Positions 14,401 to 29,400 of a stretch of 64,000 bases of DNA are shown here, piece after piece (within the stretch, counting starts at the first letter, position 1; each line of letters starts with the position of its first letter). The notes under the pieces are model-generated. The model was not told the origin of the DNA. It was given only the letters and a program-made list of their open reading frames with translations, and ran no database searches. Position numbers and translations under genes: made by a program. The stretch is from Aphrophora alni (Eukaryota; Arthropoda; Insecta; Hemiptera; Aphrophoridae): the NCBI GenBank assembly GCA_963513935.1, contig OY740769.1, positions 34,623,120 through 34,687,119 on the forward strand, written 5' to 3'.

Positions 14401-17400
14401 CTGTGCTTTCCAAATCTTTCTACCTTTTAGAGTTTTTAATCTAAAAAATTTAACAAAATCAAGAATTTAACACGTTTTTAGAACCTAAAAATCACATTTT
14501 ATTCAATTCAACTATGAGCCTAATATTGTTTATACTGATGGCCCACGGTACTTGATAGAGTTCCATGTTATACAAATAAAACACACAAATTCTTTAGTTA
14601 AATTTTACAATTTATTGGTCTAGCCGACCATTATTTTGCCAGTTACAAATGCAGTTAGAAAGTGGAGTTTATAAATTGGCATGCAGTATTTGTAATGCTG
14701 CTTATGTTGATCAAACAGGCCGTAGTTTTAAGTGTAGATTAAGTGAACATGAAAGAAGTGCCGGTTATGTTATAACGATTCTAGTTTTTCCAGTCATTTA
14801 AAAAATCATGCCTTAACTGATTTTTATTCTAATATTAAATTTTAAATTCTCCATGTTAATGTCAAGGGTAAAAAATTAAAAAATTTAGAAATATTAGAAT
14901 TAAGAGACTTTCTTGTAATAATGTTAAATTATATTTAAACGATCAAACAGAATTCTTGTCTTTTCCCCACTACTTCAACCTTTGTCAAAGCATGTTTAAA
15001 AATAGTTTACGACTCACTAGGTTTCCCGGCTACAGGTTCCATTATCTTGTAGCAGGACTTGTGGGCTTGGTCTCAAAGGATTGAACAATTCTTCATAGGT
15101 TATTTAGTCTTTGTATAAGCCTCGTCAATGCCGTAACTGATGAATCCATGGTCGGCTAGACCAATAAATTGTAGAATTTAACTAAAGAATTTGTGTGTGT
15201 TTTATATGAGCCTAATAAATATTAGTGTACCAGAATGTGTTATATATCACTGTAAAGGTAATGTTTCAACTTTTCCTAAACATGTATCCAAAAATCCTCA
15301 TCACGAAAGGTATAAAGCAAAGGATTTGTTAAAAATTTTGTGTTTTGCCACTAGGACAAACTTGACAGAACGATATAAAACAAGAAAATATGATCTCCTT
15401 GTTCATATAATTTTTGTAAATGTTAATACACGTTCAAAAACCATAAGTTGATAATATTTTATACTATTTTTCTTTCTCTTTCGAACTATGTATTCCAAAT
15501 TATCATAGCTGTCAAAAGTTTTTAAGATATATCCATTCTACAAAGTTGTAACCAAGATTAACCAATTCGATATGTTTATGAATTGTCAGATATCAATTAG
15601 TAATATTTCAATTTTTCCGATGATCTTTATATGTTTAGAAAGAAGAGTTTTCAGATCTGTCGAATGTTTTATTCAATTCCCCTGCAATACTAATATTTGG
15701 GCTGGTCTGTACAAGGAAAGATGCCAATATAATCGTGACCTTCCTGCTAAAGCTAAAAGGTGTAGTGTTACCAATGTAACCCCTACTGGTATCTAGTTCC
15801 GTTTAGTGCGTTGTAAGTTATGTTTTGAGTTTTTTTGCATTGAAATGTATTGAGAATTTTTTGTTTTTTTGTTTATATGTGTTGACATTTGTTATTATTA
15901 TTTATTTTCACAACTATTCCAAGTATTTGATAGTCTAAACAAATTTTTATATAAGTTGGTTGGTGATTTTAGATTTTTTTTAAATTTTTTTATTTTTTTT
16001 TATTTTTTTTTTTTTATTATTATTTGCCGTGAAGACAACTTTTTTCATTTTTCTTGTGTACTTTATTCATAAAAATTTAATGAATGTTTTCTAAATTGAC
16101 ATATTTTTTTATACACATTTTTATCTACAATTAGACTTCAAAACTTTTGGATATTATAAAAAAAGTTGCAACATTTTTATTATATGGTTAATAACTTATT
16201 TGTGATATTTTAAGTTCAGTTATTGCAAGATTTTTTTTATTCCCGACATACCCCAAACTTGTTACATATAAAAAATGTTTCATTAGAAATGTAATTTCAT
16301 GTACCTTTCTGACAAAAATTATATATAACATGTTGTGTTGTCTATATTGTTACTACTTTTAGTGAATTTTTCAAAATAAGTAACTTTTCATTGTTTTTTT
16401 TCCATAAAACAATTGATGTTTCAACATGTAAATTTTATCAACATTTATTTACAACTACATTAAAAAAAATTGTTACATAGTATAAATAGACTCTTCTGTG
16501 GTATTTTCACTTCATTTTTTGGTCACTTTTAACTTCAAATCCTTCACATTTAAACCTTTTTTCATTACATAGATAAATTCTACTCACCCTAATGAGAAAA
16601 ATGATATATAACAAGTTGTGTTTTCCATAATGTTACTATTATTTTATGCATTTTTTAGAAAAGTATTAAAAAATTAACAAAAATGGAATACACTGCTACT
16701 TGTTGGGTTAACTAAACGAAATATCAAGTTTAAAAATAACAAAAAAAAAAATATGATACTTGACCTTTAATACCTGTAATACATTTAAACATAATTTTAC
16801 TAAATGACAATTTTGATAAATGTTAATTTATTTAAAATTAATTAATGGTGATAAATGTTGGCACACCAATTTTTATATGTTACATGATATGACTTTATCT
16901 TTTACAATTGTTGAAATTATAGAGTACTTCATTAGCTATACCAAAGCTATCCACCATTATTAGCCTTTCAAAATATTCATATTACTCCATTGTGGTTGTC
17001 TTTCCCCTAATTTCACACTTTAGATTTCACAATCTTCTCATTTTCCACTCATGTTTTAAAAGTGATTATAATTATAACAAAATTACTAAACGGAATTCAA
17101 ACTATAGGGATAAACTTTAAAGAAAAATTGAGATAAAAGACACATGTATAAAATTTAAATTATAGAATATATGTTCAACCAACTACTTTTTAACAGTTAG
17201 TCGACAATTCTTAGAATTTCTTTATAATATAACATTTTAATTTTTTGGTATATTTTCCATATCTTCTAAAGTTCGTAGATCAAATTTTTGTAAACTAAGA
17301 ACTTACTGAGATATTAAACACAGATGGTACTTGATGAAATTCCATGTTAAGGAAAAAATAACTTAAAACAAATTTATTTGTGACAGCTGTTTCATTGTTA

Positions 17401-20400
17401 GGTATCTGTGAGTTGACTGAAGATGGCTAATGGCAAAACAGTTGTCACAATTAAAGTTTATTTTATGTGAAATTTGTTTTGAGCTATTTTTTACATACTG
17501 AAGTGATTGTATGTACTTAATCATAGCAACATAAAACAAACCACAAAGTTACAGCCAATAAATTGATCTATTTGATTTACTATAGATTAAATAAATTATA
17601 AGTTTTCTTACACTTTCTTGGATTGCCCACTACAAGCAGGTAAGTGACAAAGACCATATCCTCTAACAACATCGTTGCCAAACACATCTGGACCATAAAC
17701 ACTAAGGATCAGCTGAGGCCCTGTAAAATAATATCATGTAGTTCATTACATTAACATTATAACTTTATGAACATAATATGAAGAATTAAGTGTAATATTT
17801 TAAAGTTCTGTAGGTCTAAATTTGGAAACCTAATGTGTACATGAGTACTACAAATTGTGGCCACTATGTTGTAGCCACATTTGTACTAGAAATTTATTTA
17901 ACAGATGAAGTTTTATAACATAATTATAAAAAAAATTTGAAAATACTGATAATTTGGACACTGGTATGACATGACCACAACGGTATGATTTTTAAATATA
18001 TTTTTTTACAAATTTTAAAAACCCTTATAAATTAATTTAAGATGTGTGAAAAAAAAATGATAAGCCATTATTCGTAATGTTTTGAAATATAACTCAATCT
18101 GGTAATTACTGAAGATCTGTAGTAGGTATCTCACTTTTTTAAGATTTTTCCCCCAAATTATAAAACAATATTACAAATGGATAAATATGAAAGTAAAAAG
18201 AAACTTAAAACTATTTTAAATAATATTTCATAACTTAACCAAATTCAACATATCTTAATTTGATGTCAGTAATGTTCACAATTATTTGAAGTCATATTTA
18301 GGCTGACAAAAAAAGAGCAGTATAACACAAAATTCATCGCTAAAATAACTCCACCAAAACACTACCTCAGTAAACAACAGTACTACACCAATTCTATTCG
18401 ACCATTTTAGTTTGAGCTACTGGTGATGTCAATGTGGTGGATTCTACCAACAGATGTGTATCTGAATGCATCAGTAGTAGATTGTAACAGTACTGAGCAG
18501 TCAAAATTCATATCGATGTAAATAAAACAACATATACGGATGCAATATTTTTGTTTTATATGATAACGTAATTCTTTTGTGATACTTCTGAAAATCGGGG
18601 AATAAATTTAGTCACTGGATAATAAATTTTTTGAAAATAAGAAGAGAAAGACCTAGAAACGATGGGTACAATAAATCTTCTATTTTATAGATTATCTTTT
18701 TCTCCACCATGTTTACCGCTGTGGTAGGTGACATACCAATACAATTAACAGTGGTGGAAAAAATGGCATCCAGTAGGGAAATGACTTACTGCAGTTAGTT
18801 TAGTGTCATTCAGCCGCACTGATACCAATAGATAGGCTATTATTTATTTATAGTTCCTAACACAATCATTCTTTACACTCTATAATTAAAAAATCACACT
18901 TTATAAAAATAATATATAAACTGTAAATGAAAATAATAGGACCATACCTAACACAACTTGTTCCAGATGTCAAATATTCATCGTGTAAATTATATCTGGT
19001 ATGTTATATTCCATGGATTTAATAACACTATTCAGCTAGTTCCACACCCATCATTTATTTACTGTAGAAGTGTCTACAAAACACTATAACTGTCTAATCC
19101 CACATTACCTTGTCATAGAATGTGGCATTGTTTTCCCTCATAAAAAAAACACTGTAATCCCGCATATACCTTAGGTTGATACTGTAAGACATGTAAAAAA
19201 TAATATGTTTAGTTCTCACCACCCCAAAACCTCCGAATTCCCATATACCCTCTAAATTTTAATCTGTCAATGCATTTGAATTTTGACATTCTATGGTTTT
19301 AATTCAGAGTTCCAAATTACCTGAATTCACATCCCAATAGTTCATCTACTATAGAAGTGTCTCTGCTTTTTACTAGACCAGGGGTATTCAAACTTTTTAA
19401 CTTGAGGGTCAAACTGAAAATCTTAAGAGTCAAGCAGACCAACTACATTTATTAAAAAGTAACAACCACTTGAACCTTATTGCAACACACTATTAGATAC
19501 CTGACTACCACAATTAAAGTTTACCAAAAAATAAACTCCCCATTTAGATATCTTAAAAAATTAAAATAAAAAAAAAATTGTTTTTTTAAAAAACTCAAGA
19601 ATAAATACAGGTTTAGAAAAAACATTGTTTATCAAGTTTTTCTTTGACTCTGTTGTGTATAGGTATGAGATGTATGAAGTTGTACACTTTGGGTCGAACT
19701 TTGATACCCCTATCACCAGAATAGATTTAAGTGTTCATGATATAAGTATACTTGGATGACAAACGTCATTTTTGACAACATTTGTTCACACATAAATGTT
19801 GATCCAAAACTGAAAACATTCCACTTGCAATGTCTTTAATTTCCTTGAAGTTCCTCAATGACCTGCAATGAAAGGAAACTGTAAAAATAAACAGTTTTAA
19901 AAACTAAATAAACTGATTGTAAAGAGCCTAAAAACATGACTTTTTTACTTATTAACTATGAATACATCAATCAAATTAATTACTGAATCTAGGAAATAAA
20001 ACAGGTTTGAAAGATGTAACAGTAAATGGAAGAAGATCTGCATTCTTATAACACTCCTTGAAGTACTCTTTCAAGTTCTCATTTGAAGTAAGTTCAAGTT
20101 GAAGTTCTGAAGGCACATGTTCAATTTTACATTGAAATGGATTTTTAAGAAGCTTTATCTTTTCAGATGTCAATACATCATCAAAATCTGCAAAACAGGG
20201 TTGAAATTTCTAACGTAGTTTGAAGATGGTTGGTACTGCATATTGTGATGGAAAAGGCATACAATTTTCACTAGCAACTTCTTGGAAGTTTCGAAATAGT
20301 CAAAAATTGTCTTTCACAAATGGTTTTCAAAGAGAGCAATTTTGTTCTAAAAACTTTCACATGATGGAACAAATTGTTTACAAACAATTGTTAATAAATA

Positions 20401-23400
20401 AATATTGAGCTTGACTTGTGAGATAATAATAGATAGAATAAAACTCGAACACAAGATCTCACAAAAATTACATTTACTTAATTAAACACAATTTCTACGA
20501 CAAAGTCGCCATCCTCAGTGATACTTGAGCTACAATAACTAAACTATAAATCAATATATTATATATTATAGTGTTCGAGTTTTATTCTACCCAAACGATT
20601 GTTTGCTTTAAAGATTCACATTTAAAATTAAGATAAGTGGTAAGACCAACCACAACTGCAAGCTTCCAAAACCAGTGATAATTTGAAAGCTCTTCCACAG
20701 ACTTGACCTGTTCAATCATGAGCATATCAATAACTTGACCTCTACTTAGCCAATGTAACACAATGATATGGGTATTTAATTTAACCCACGTTTAATTTTA
20801 ATATATTTGAATCATAGAAGGATATACAAGAGAGTCCAAAGTAGCAAATTTGAGGTCTCTATTGTAGTTTTTACGTTGGCTGTTATAGTGCTTATGTATA
20901 AGCAAGGGCAGATAGCTTGTTAAAAATCAGTTTTTCAGGCTCAATAGGCACTAAAAATGTAATGACGGGTAAACAAAGGTTAATATTATTTGTGATTACT
21001 ATATACAAATACTTCTTATATTGGGTAATTAAAAATAAATTATAATCCCAAATAATTCCAACTAACCTGTCTTTAAAATTAACTACCTTTGCCATTCATC
21101 TTGGTAGTTAGCAAATCATTTCACTTTTTTCTTCCAACACGTTTCATTTGGAAATATGTTAAGAATCAGAACTACAAACAATTATTAGGGTAGTTATAGT
21201 TATAAAAAAAGTTCGAGTCTATTCAGCCTTCTGTCACTGCGATCAAAAAGAATGTTTTGTGACTTAGGATAATATCATTTATAAAACAAATTATGGACAC
21301 CATACCTTTAGTATACACGATGTTTGAAAAATGTGGTTTAATAATTCACCATCATGTTAATTGCATCACTTTAATTACAAAAAGTTTATATAAACATATG
21401 TTATAAAATATAAATTTTTTCGTCTATCCTGCCTTTTGTTTTTTTACAGAAAAATATTATAACTATGGAAATAAATAAGGTATTGGGTTCAAATATGGTA
21501 CACACATACTACTTCATATTTGAATGCTATTTCTTACCAGTACACCAACAACCAAAATTTTATTATGAAAATTTTCAAAATAACAGCTATTTAAATTTTT
21601 GTAAAATTTAACATACAAATTTTAAACGGCCATCATTTAGAAAATATAATGTAAAGTTCTAGTTGTTGGTATACTGGCAAGAAATAGCATAAATAACGTG
21701 TAACAAATTTGAACTCAATATCTTACTTATTTCCACAGTTTTAATATTTTTCTGTGGAAAAAAAAAAAAAAAATGGAGGATAGACGGGCAAAAAACATTT
21801 TACAACATATGATTACATGAACCTATATCCTTAAAATGATGCAACAAACACGCTGGAAAATTATTAGATCACATTTTTCAAACACCCTGTATAATAACAC
21901 CCTTCACATGTTTACGCCCTTGCACATCTTTACTTTCATGACCTGTTAAATTATTTCATATGAAACAAACACCCCTTACATTCATAATATTCCTATTTCA
22001 CAGCAAAGTAAAATAATTGCCCAAAGTTGTATTATACATGCATAATTAGTCTAATCGATAATCGATACTTACTTTAATGTGCAATATCTAGTAACTAGTC
22101 ATCTGTAATTTCTTCAATGGCAGCACTTCCCTAGACTTTACATTTTTATATGAATTTAGTACTTTTCATTCTCAATCTTTGCACTGAAAACATGAATTTA
22201 GCCGAAAAAAAAATACTATTTTTCCTTTTAGTAAGCTTTATACTAAATGAATCCTATAAGGAACTTAAATTAGTAATAAATCCTGGTCATGAAAACTAGA
22301 ATTATAGAGACGTAAAGTTGATGTACTGACCCTACGTAGCTGAATGAAAAGCTAAGTCTAGGCTCCAACACGCTTTTTGGACTAAGAATTTATTTATTTC
22401 ATTATAGCAATAAAAGGATTCAAGTTTCAAAAAACAAAATCACTACTGATGATGTTTAGTGTGCATAGTATCAATCTAATCAAACATGAATCTTGACGCT
22501 ACTCTGTTTACAATAACAATACTTCACTGACACAACTATTTTGATTTACCAAACCTCTTTACAATATATTTTCATCTTTCTCTTTTAAATTCCATGGTTA
22601 AAAATTATTTTACATAAACAAATCGTATGATAGTTTATCTTATATAGTATTAAATCTTACTGTGTCTTAACTCTTTGACCGAAGTCCCGGTTTCACAGAT
22701 CACAGGGAAATTTCAACTACTTATATTGGCAACACTAATTAATTAATACGAGCGAACGTCCCAATACCTTCCTCCCTCCATCCCCTGGTCCGATATCACT
22801 TCCATTTGTTTAGTTTGAGAAAGGCGATCTGATATACCGGGGGTTTCTATTAATGCTAAACAGTGTTTTATGTCTATTTTTAATTTTAGTTTTAGATGAA
22901 TAAACTGTTAACTTTATGAAGTGAAACAATATACCTGAATCAAATCGACTGGACAGACCATGTAGGATTTAGGATCCAGCAACCCAAAATTTTCAGACCA
23001 AATCCATGCTTTGCTCATTGAAGAAGGTGTTGATGACCCAAACAGTGATAGCAGTGTTGTGGATGATTCGGATGAAGATCCAGACTTTGTTGTATCTGGC
23101 ATAACCAGACATGAATCCACAAATGAATAACAATCAGAAGAGGACAACAAAGTTTATACAATATAGAGAAAGCTGTTGTTGAAAAATTACTATCACAAAA
23201 TGTTGCATGAAGAACAAATTTTTGTGTAGAGAATGAGAAAAATGAAATTGACCCTCCAAATGTATGGAGTAATAAGAAACCAACAAGAAATGTCAGAACT
23301 CCTACAAATTACATAATCTGCACGTTCCCCAAAATAAAACAGAAGTTCGGGGGCTTTTATTTGATCCCACTATCATGGATTCAATAGTACATAATACCAA

Positions 23401-26400
23401 GAGAAAGTTACCTTCAGTAAGAGCTGGCTTATCAGTACAGACAAAAACAACAACTACAGGGACACAGACCTTGAAGAAATAAAAAACCTTATCGCTTTAG
23501 AGCTGTTGTCTTCAATTTTGAGCTCCAATGACAAAAAATCACCACAAATTTTACAAAGGACTGTTTTAGTTGTCCCATATATTCAACAATGATGTCTGAA
23601 AAACGTTTTGAGATATTTCTTATGTACTTGATGCTTGATGACATCACTGCACACCTTGAAGAAGAGAAACAGACAAAACTGCATCTATATCAGAACTGTT
23701 CGACCAGTTTATCTCAAACAGCAAGACTGTTTATTCTGTTTCAACATATGTAACGGTTGATGAGATGCTGGTACCGTTTCAGGGAATATGCATGTTTAGG
23801 GTTTCCATGCCAAATAAACCCAGAAAACAAGGGATAAAAGTAATGTGTTTTTGTCAAACCAACACTTCATACCTTATAAATGCAAACATTTACACAAGGA
23901 GAAGCAGTCATTCCACTGACTTAAGTTAACAGGAACAAACTCTCAGTATACCATGTGTATATATACCTCTGTGTATACCAGCAGTGATAAAATTGTGACC
24001 AGTAACCGTAATATTTTTGCCGATAAATGGTTTACGTGTGATGAGATTCTTAATGAGAACTACTAAAAGACAATTGACCTACGTCGCAACCATAAAAAAA
24101 GACAAGAAACTAATTCCACAAGAGTCTCTCCCAAACCCAAATCGAGAATAAAAGTCTTTACTCTACGGTTTTGGGGGAGAAAACAACGTTGGTATGCTTT
24201 GTACCAAAAAGAACAAGTCAGTAGTTATTGTGTTGGCGAAGCACCATAACATTAAAACTAATGCTGAAGAACAAAAGCCGGAAACCATATGAAACAAAAG
24301 CTGGTGTAAACATTTTAAATATGTAGTGTGGAGTTTTCTCATCAAGCAGACGAACAAGAGAACTAGCTTTGTTTTACCAGATAGTAAACATTACTTCTGT
24401 GAATCCTTTCACTCTGTACGTCATACAGGATTCACCAATAATGACTCGATTTGACATTCTTTAACAGCTGGCATTTGAAGTCATAGTTCCCCACCTTCAC
24501 AAGATATTATCTTTTCCTAGTCTTCAGTGATATTTGAAGGAAAACAAAAGTATGGTTTTAGGTGAAAACACAATCACAAGACGAGGAAGCAGGCCCAAGC
24601 AATCGTTTAGAAAAAAGACAACTTGTTCCAAATGCTTTTCAGTAAAGAAACAAAAAACTGTCTATAAATGCACCGTGTGGAAGCAGCCAATATGTCTCGA
24701 ATGTAACAGAAAGGTTTGTGTGAGATGCACTGGAAGATGTAGTCCAAGACTAAGAGACAAACAAGGATTATCTTCTAGTAAGTGTAAAACTTTTCATGTG
24801 AACAAGTAAGTGGTACTTATCTTTGGATGAACTGATTTGTATTTATTTAATCACATATACTTTTCTTTCACAATATTTTACAAATTTATATACTTTTCTT
24901 TTTCTTTTTAAAATATTTTATATATTATTTTCTTCAACATATATACTTTTACTTTTATATTTCTTAAATAAAAATATTACTTTTATTTTCATAAATAAAA
25001 TTATTTTTGAATACATATTGTGTTAGGAATTAGGAACATAATTTAGTTAGAATAATAGTATATTAAGTTCTTTTAAGAACTCAGAATGATAAACAATTAT
25101 TGTGACAAACCTAGAAAACTGATGAAACACCTTGCCTTGCAAGTGTAGTGGACATCACTAGTCATAAGGTGTATATAAACTCTTGAGTGGAAAGAAACCA
25201 GGTCAATTATTGAAGAAGGGACCGACTGCAGGATTCTATAAGAGGGTTAAGTTAAGCTTGGGGTGAGAGAACCTCCGAAGATTTCAGACCAGACCAGTGA
25301 ACCATACAAAGACTTTGCAAAAGGTGACAGCAAACTTTATATGTAAAAGGAACTTGTAATTGATCGGGACTAAAATAACGTGTTTAGAGTCACAATAGTT
25401 GGAATCATTCTGAGTTTATGATTTGATATGCTAATAGATAAGTTTGTTTAAAACACTAAGAAATAAATTGTATTAATGAACATGAATTGTGTCATCCTAA
25501 CAACTGTATCAGTTTTTAGATAGTTAATAAAGAAAACTTGTTTAAAAGACATAGTTTTATTTAAAATACATATCTCTAAAAGAACATTAATTAATCGTAA
25601 ACATACTAATTTTTAAAATGTGGTCTCACAGACCGGGGGTTTTGGTTAGAATAAATCTGGGTAAGGTTTCGGTTAATATGAATAGAGAAAAATATTAAAG
25701 CTAACAACAATGCTCTTTGAGCTTTTACCGATTGACAAACTAACTGGTTGAAACAGAGATGTTGTCAACCATATACTTTTTATTGTAGTAGGCCAGTACC
25801 TACAAAATCATGTATTGTGTGACTTTTCACATTTTATAAAATTACCAATTAAATTCTTTACTGATAATTGTAGATTTGATAGGCTACTAGTAAATACTTA
25901 CACCCATGAGGGTTTGTGCTTTTAAAAGTTATTTCAAGTGGAAAATTCCAAACAAAACTCTCTTCATCGTAATTACTTTTCTTTCCAATTTGTGAGATTC
26001 CTTCTTCAACTCCCTAGAAATATAATCATAAACTATAAGCATCTAGGCTAATATAAAAAGTAATGTAGGCTACATATAAGTGTAGAAAAAGACTTAATAT
26101 CTTCTTTTCATAAAATGTCTTATTGACCTCCTATTTTTATTTTACAAAATATTTTCTACTTTATTTATATATGTAGGACAATTTTAATTTAATTAGATTA
26201 AAAATAGCCCATGTTTTTTAAGCACTGAAATTGAATATGAGATTACTTTTTGTTATTCGATAATTTAGTATCCAACAGTTCGACAAGCTCGATAATCGAG
26301 CACATCGATAACCTTCGGAAAGAAAGTTATTAGGCCTACGAGCTTTAACCTTAATTTTCTGTTAGTCACTATACAAGTGGTTTAAAATTTTATAAGAAAT

Positions 26401-29400
26401 AGAATTTCAGACAAACTCATTATTTGTATATTTTAAAGCTCAGGAATTAGAACCTTTAGTGCTGCTATCTAACGGCCCACTTCTGATAACTTCAAGGACA
26501 GTATGTCATATTGCATGCTCCAATTCCTTCAGCACTGGCATGTTGACTGTGCCCACATATTTGAAACCTCTCATTATCATATATCCTATAAGTCCACTAT
26601 CCTATTATAGTATGTTATTGGACCTCTTCTCATAGATATAAATTCATTAGCTTAACCTAATAAAATTAGCCTAATTATTATTATCATCCACAAATAACTG
26701 TATTTAAAAAATACTTGTGAATTACTTGTAATATAAGTTATTGTGATTATTATAAATTTAATTTTAATTTTTTATGTGACTCTTGCTATGCGAATTATGT
26801 TCGTCAACAGCAACAGAAATAAATAATAATAAAATAATAATAATAATAATATGTTTTAATTACAGCATACTAGTTTATCTTTACAAGTCTTATAACTTAC
26901 TTTAGAGATTTTTGTATACTTACAACAACAAAATCTGATAATTCAGCACATTTGGTAATCAACATTACTGAATACCCAACATTGCCAGATTATCAGACTA
27001 TTAAACTACTATAGTTGGTTACCTTTAGGCCTTTAAAATCTCTACTATAACTCCAATAGCAACAAGAAAAGCCATTATTATGGCCCCTGTCAACAAAATA
27101 AGAGATGCTTTTAACGATAAAGACCGAGTAGTTGAATATAAATGTCCCACATTTTAAGCTCTAGGTACTGATTACCCAGATAAAACACTAACTGTTCATC
27201 AGGCTGTCCTTCTGAGTCAAGTTGTGGTGATACATTTAATTCATTGATTAGATTAAAGAGGAGAGATCTAGGCTGGTAGAGTGGTCGCCATCACCTTGTA
27301 AAAAAAATAATTAGCCCTAGTACTGTAAAAAGTTCTAATGCTGACATTATTAACAATGTATTGGATTTAGTCACTGTGTGTAACAAGACAAGACTGGTTG
27401 TGTATATAGCTAAAAATCAAATGACATTATTGGGCCTTTAATGCTATCTGGGCCTTCTTTCATTACCCATATAAACTAAAAGCATATAATAATATTTCAA
27501 GTGAAAAATATACGACCTAGACTGGGAATCGAACCCAGGACCTTTGGCTTTACGCGCCAATGCTCTACCCCCCCCCCCTCCTTAGTTTCATTATAGTTTT
27601 CTATAAAGTGGGTTTTCTTGTAGCTGATATAGCCTAGTATGTTCACCAACATGCATAGTTGAAATGAGATATACAATTTGTTTCGTTTTACCATATGTGA
27701 TACAAGAGTGAAAGTGTGCCATCATAAAGAAATCTGATGTCTTTAATAGGTCTAGGCCTATTTTTAGGATTGATCATGCAATTGGGCAATTCAGGTTTAT
27801 CAGATCAGATTGTGCCTATGATTGTTAGTTTGTAAGGATCATTTAACAACTCATTAACCAGTGACATTGGTAAAGCAGTTATCCATCAACAAATTCCTGT
27901 TTGTAGGCCTACCGTGATATGGGCTTGATAACTTTTTGACATAATATTGGCTAGCTGGCATATATCTTGGTGTAAGAACCCGTGTAGGGCTCAGCATTAA
28001 ACATATAATTTGTGCCTACATCATAAACCATGACTATTTTAATACTGTATTTACAAGATTTATTAAGTATAAACATCTTAAATGGGCATCGTCCCCTAAA
28101 ACCAAGAAGTTGTTCATCAACGGTTAGATACAGGCTTGGTTCGTAATTCTCGACCACGTTTCAATAAAAGTGTTCAATAATTTTCTGATTGGAGCAAACT
28201 TATCATTCTCTCTTCTTGCCTGACAAGTTTGCTTATTGTCAAATCTTAAACAATCTAACTGAAAATTGAACCTTTATTTCGCCCATTCTGGCTGTATATA
28301 TTGCTCCGCTTAGGGTTTAATTGAACATTTCAGTATAATTTAAATGGTCAACTTTGTGTACAGCAGAAAACAGTAGTATTCCAATCAAAAGATTTTAGTT
28401 CTAAAATACTCGTGGGTTGATGTGTTGCTGTTAGTTCTTGATAGTTTCTATGTTTCAGAATAATTTCATCATTAGTTTTTAATGTAAGAGCAGATATTTC
28501 TTGTTGAAACTCCATATTCAAAATCATTTATTAATATAAACTGTGACCATCGAATGCACACTTGCATATTGCTAATTTTTGACAGAAATATTGGATTTTG
28601 AAACTTCAAAAGGGTCTTCCCAGTTAAAAGATGATCCAATACTTTCAAAATAAGGTATGTAGAACACGATTTGCTTAAAATTCAGTATTAAATCGCTGAT
28701 TACGTAATCTGCTACGTACATATTTACCAAATATTTTAGTATTGTAAAAGGAAAAAAAGTTTATTAATTAGGTATTTTTAATAAAACTTCGGCTTGTAAT
28801 AAAGTTTGAATAAATTTAACATAGACCTACGAGTGTACAATATTTATACCCAAACAAAATAAACATAAGCTAACATATGTATAAAATTGGCTAAGAGATT
28901 TAACCTAACATAAATAATAAGATACAGCCGAGCGCCCGAATATAAGAGGGGACAGGGTGAGGTTTGATTGCACTCCCCTCCCCTAGCTATCTAAAGGTGA
29001 ATGCAAATTTTGTATAAATATTATATAATTGAAGTAGAAGACAACAAAAATAGTTTGTATTGGTTAAAACAGAAAAATATTTTAAAATATTAATTGATAC
29101 CAAGTTGACTGTCTCGTTAGTTATTTAATGTGACAGTGTCAAACCTTCGATCCTCCTCAATTTCTTTTGATATTAAATAATAAAATCTGATGATAATGTA
29201 GCCTATAACAGATATTTATCACATTTTTTTAGTAGGCCTAATTGGTTTAATTCAAACTTATTTTCATTAGGCTTATTCAAGATTTTGGGTTCAGGTCATA
29301 AACTTAAACAATACGATCTACCCTAAATCGGTAGGCCTACATAAGATCTAAAATATTTGTACAAAATAAGTTAGTAAATAATGCAGGAGATTTAGGAGCT

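Noticed and set aside
24823..25026. Phe/Ile/Tyr-rich open frame as a membrane protein
   Set aside because: It is a low-complexity T-rich tract downstream of the piggyBac remnant; its composition explains the hydrophobicity.
27512..27590. A functional tRNA gene on the minus strand
   Set aside because: The B box and anticodon-like stem are good, but the 5' acceptor strand is a G run and cannot pair, so it was called a tRNA-derived fragment.
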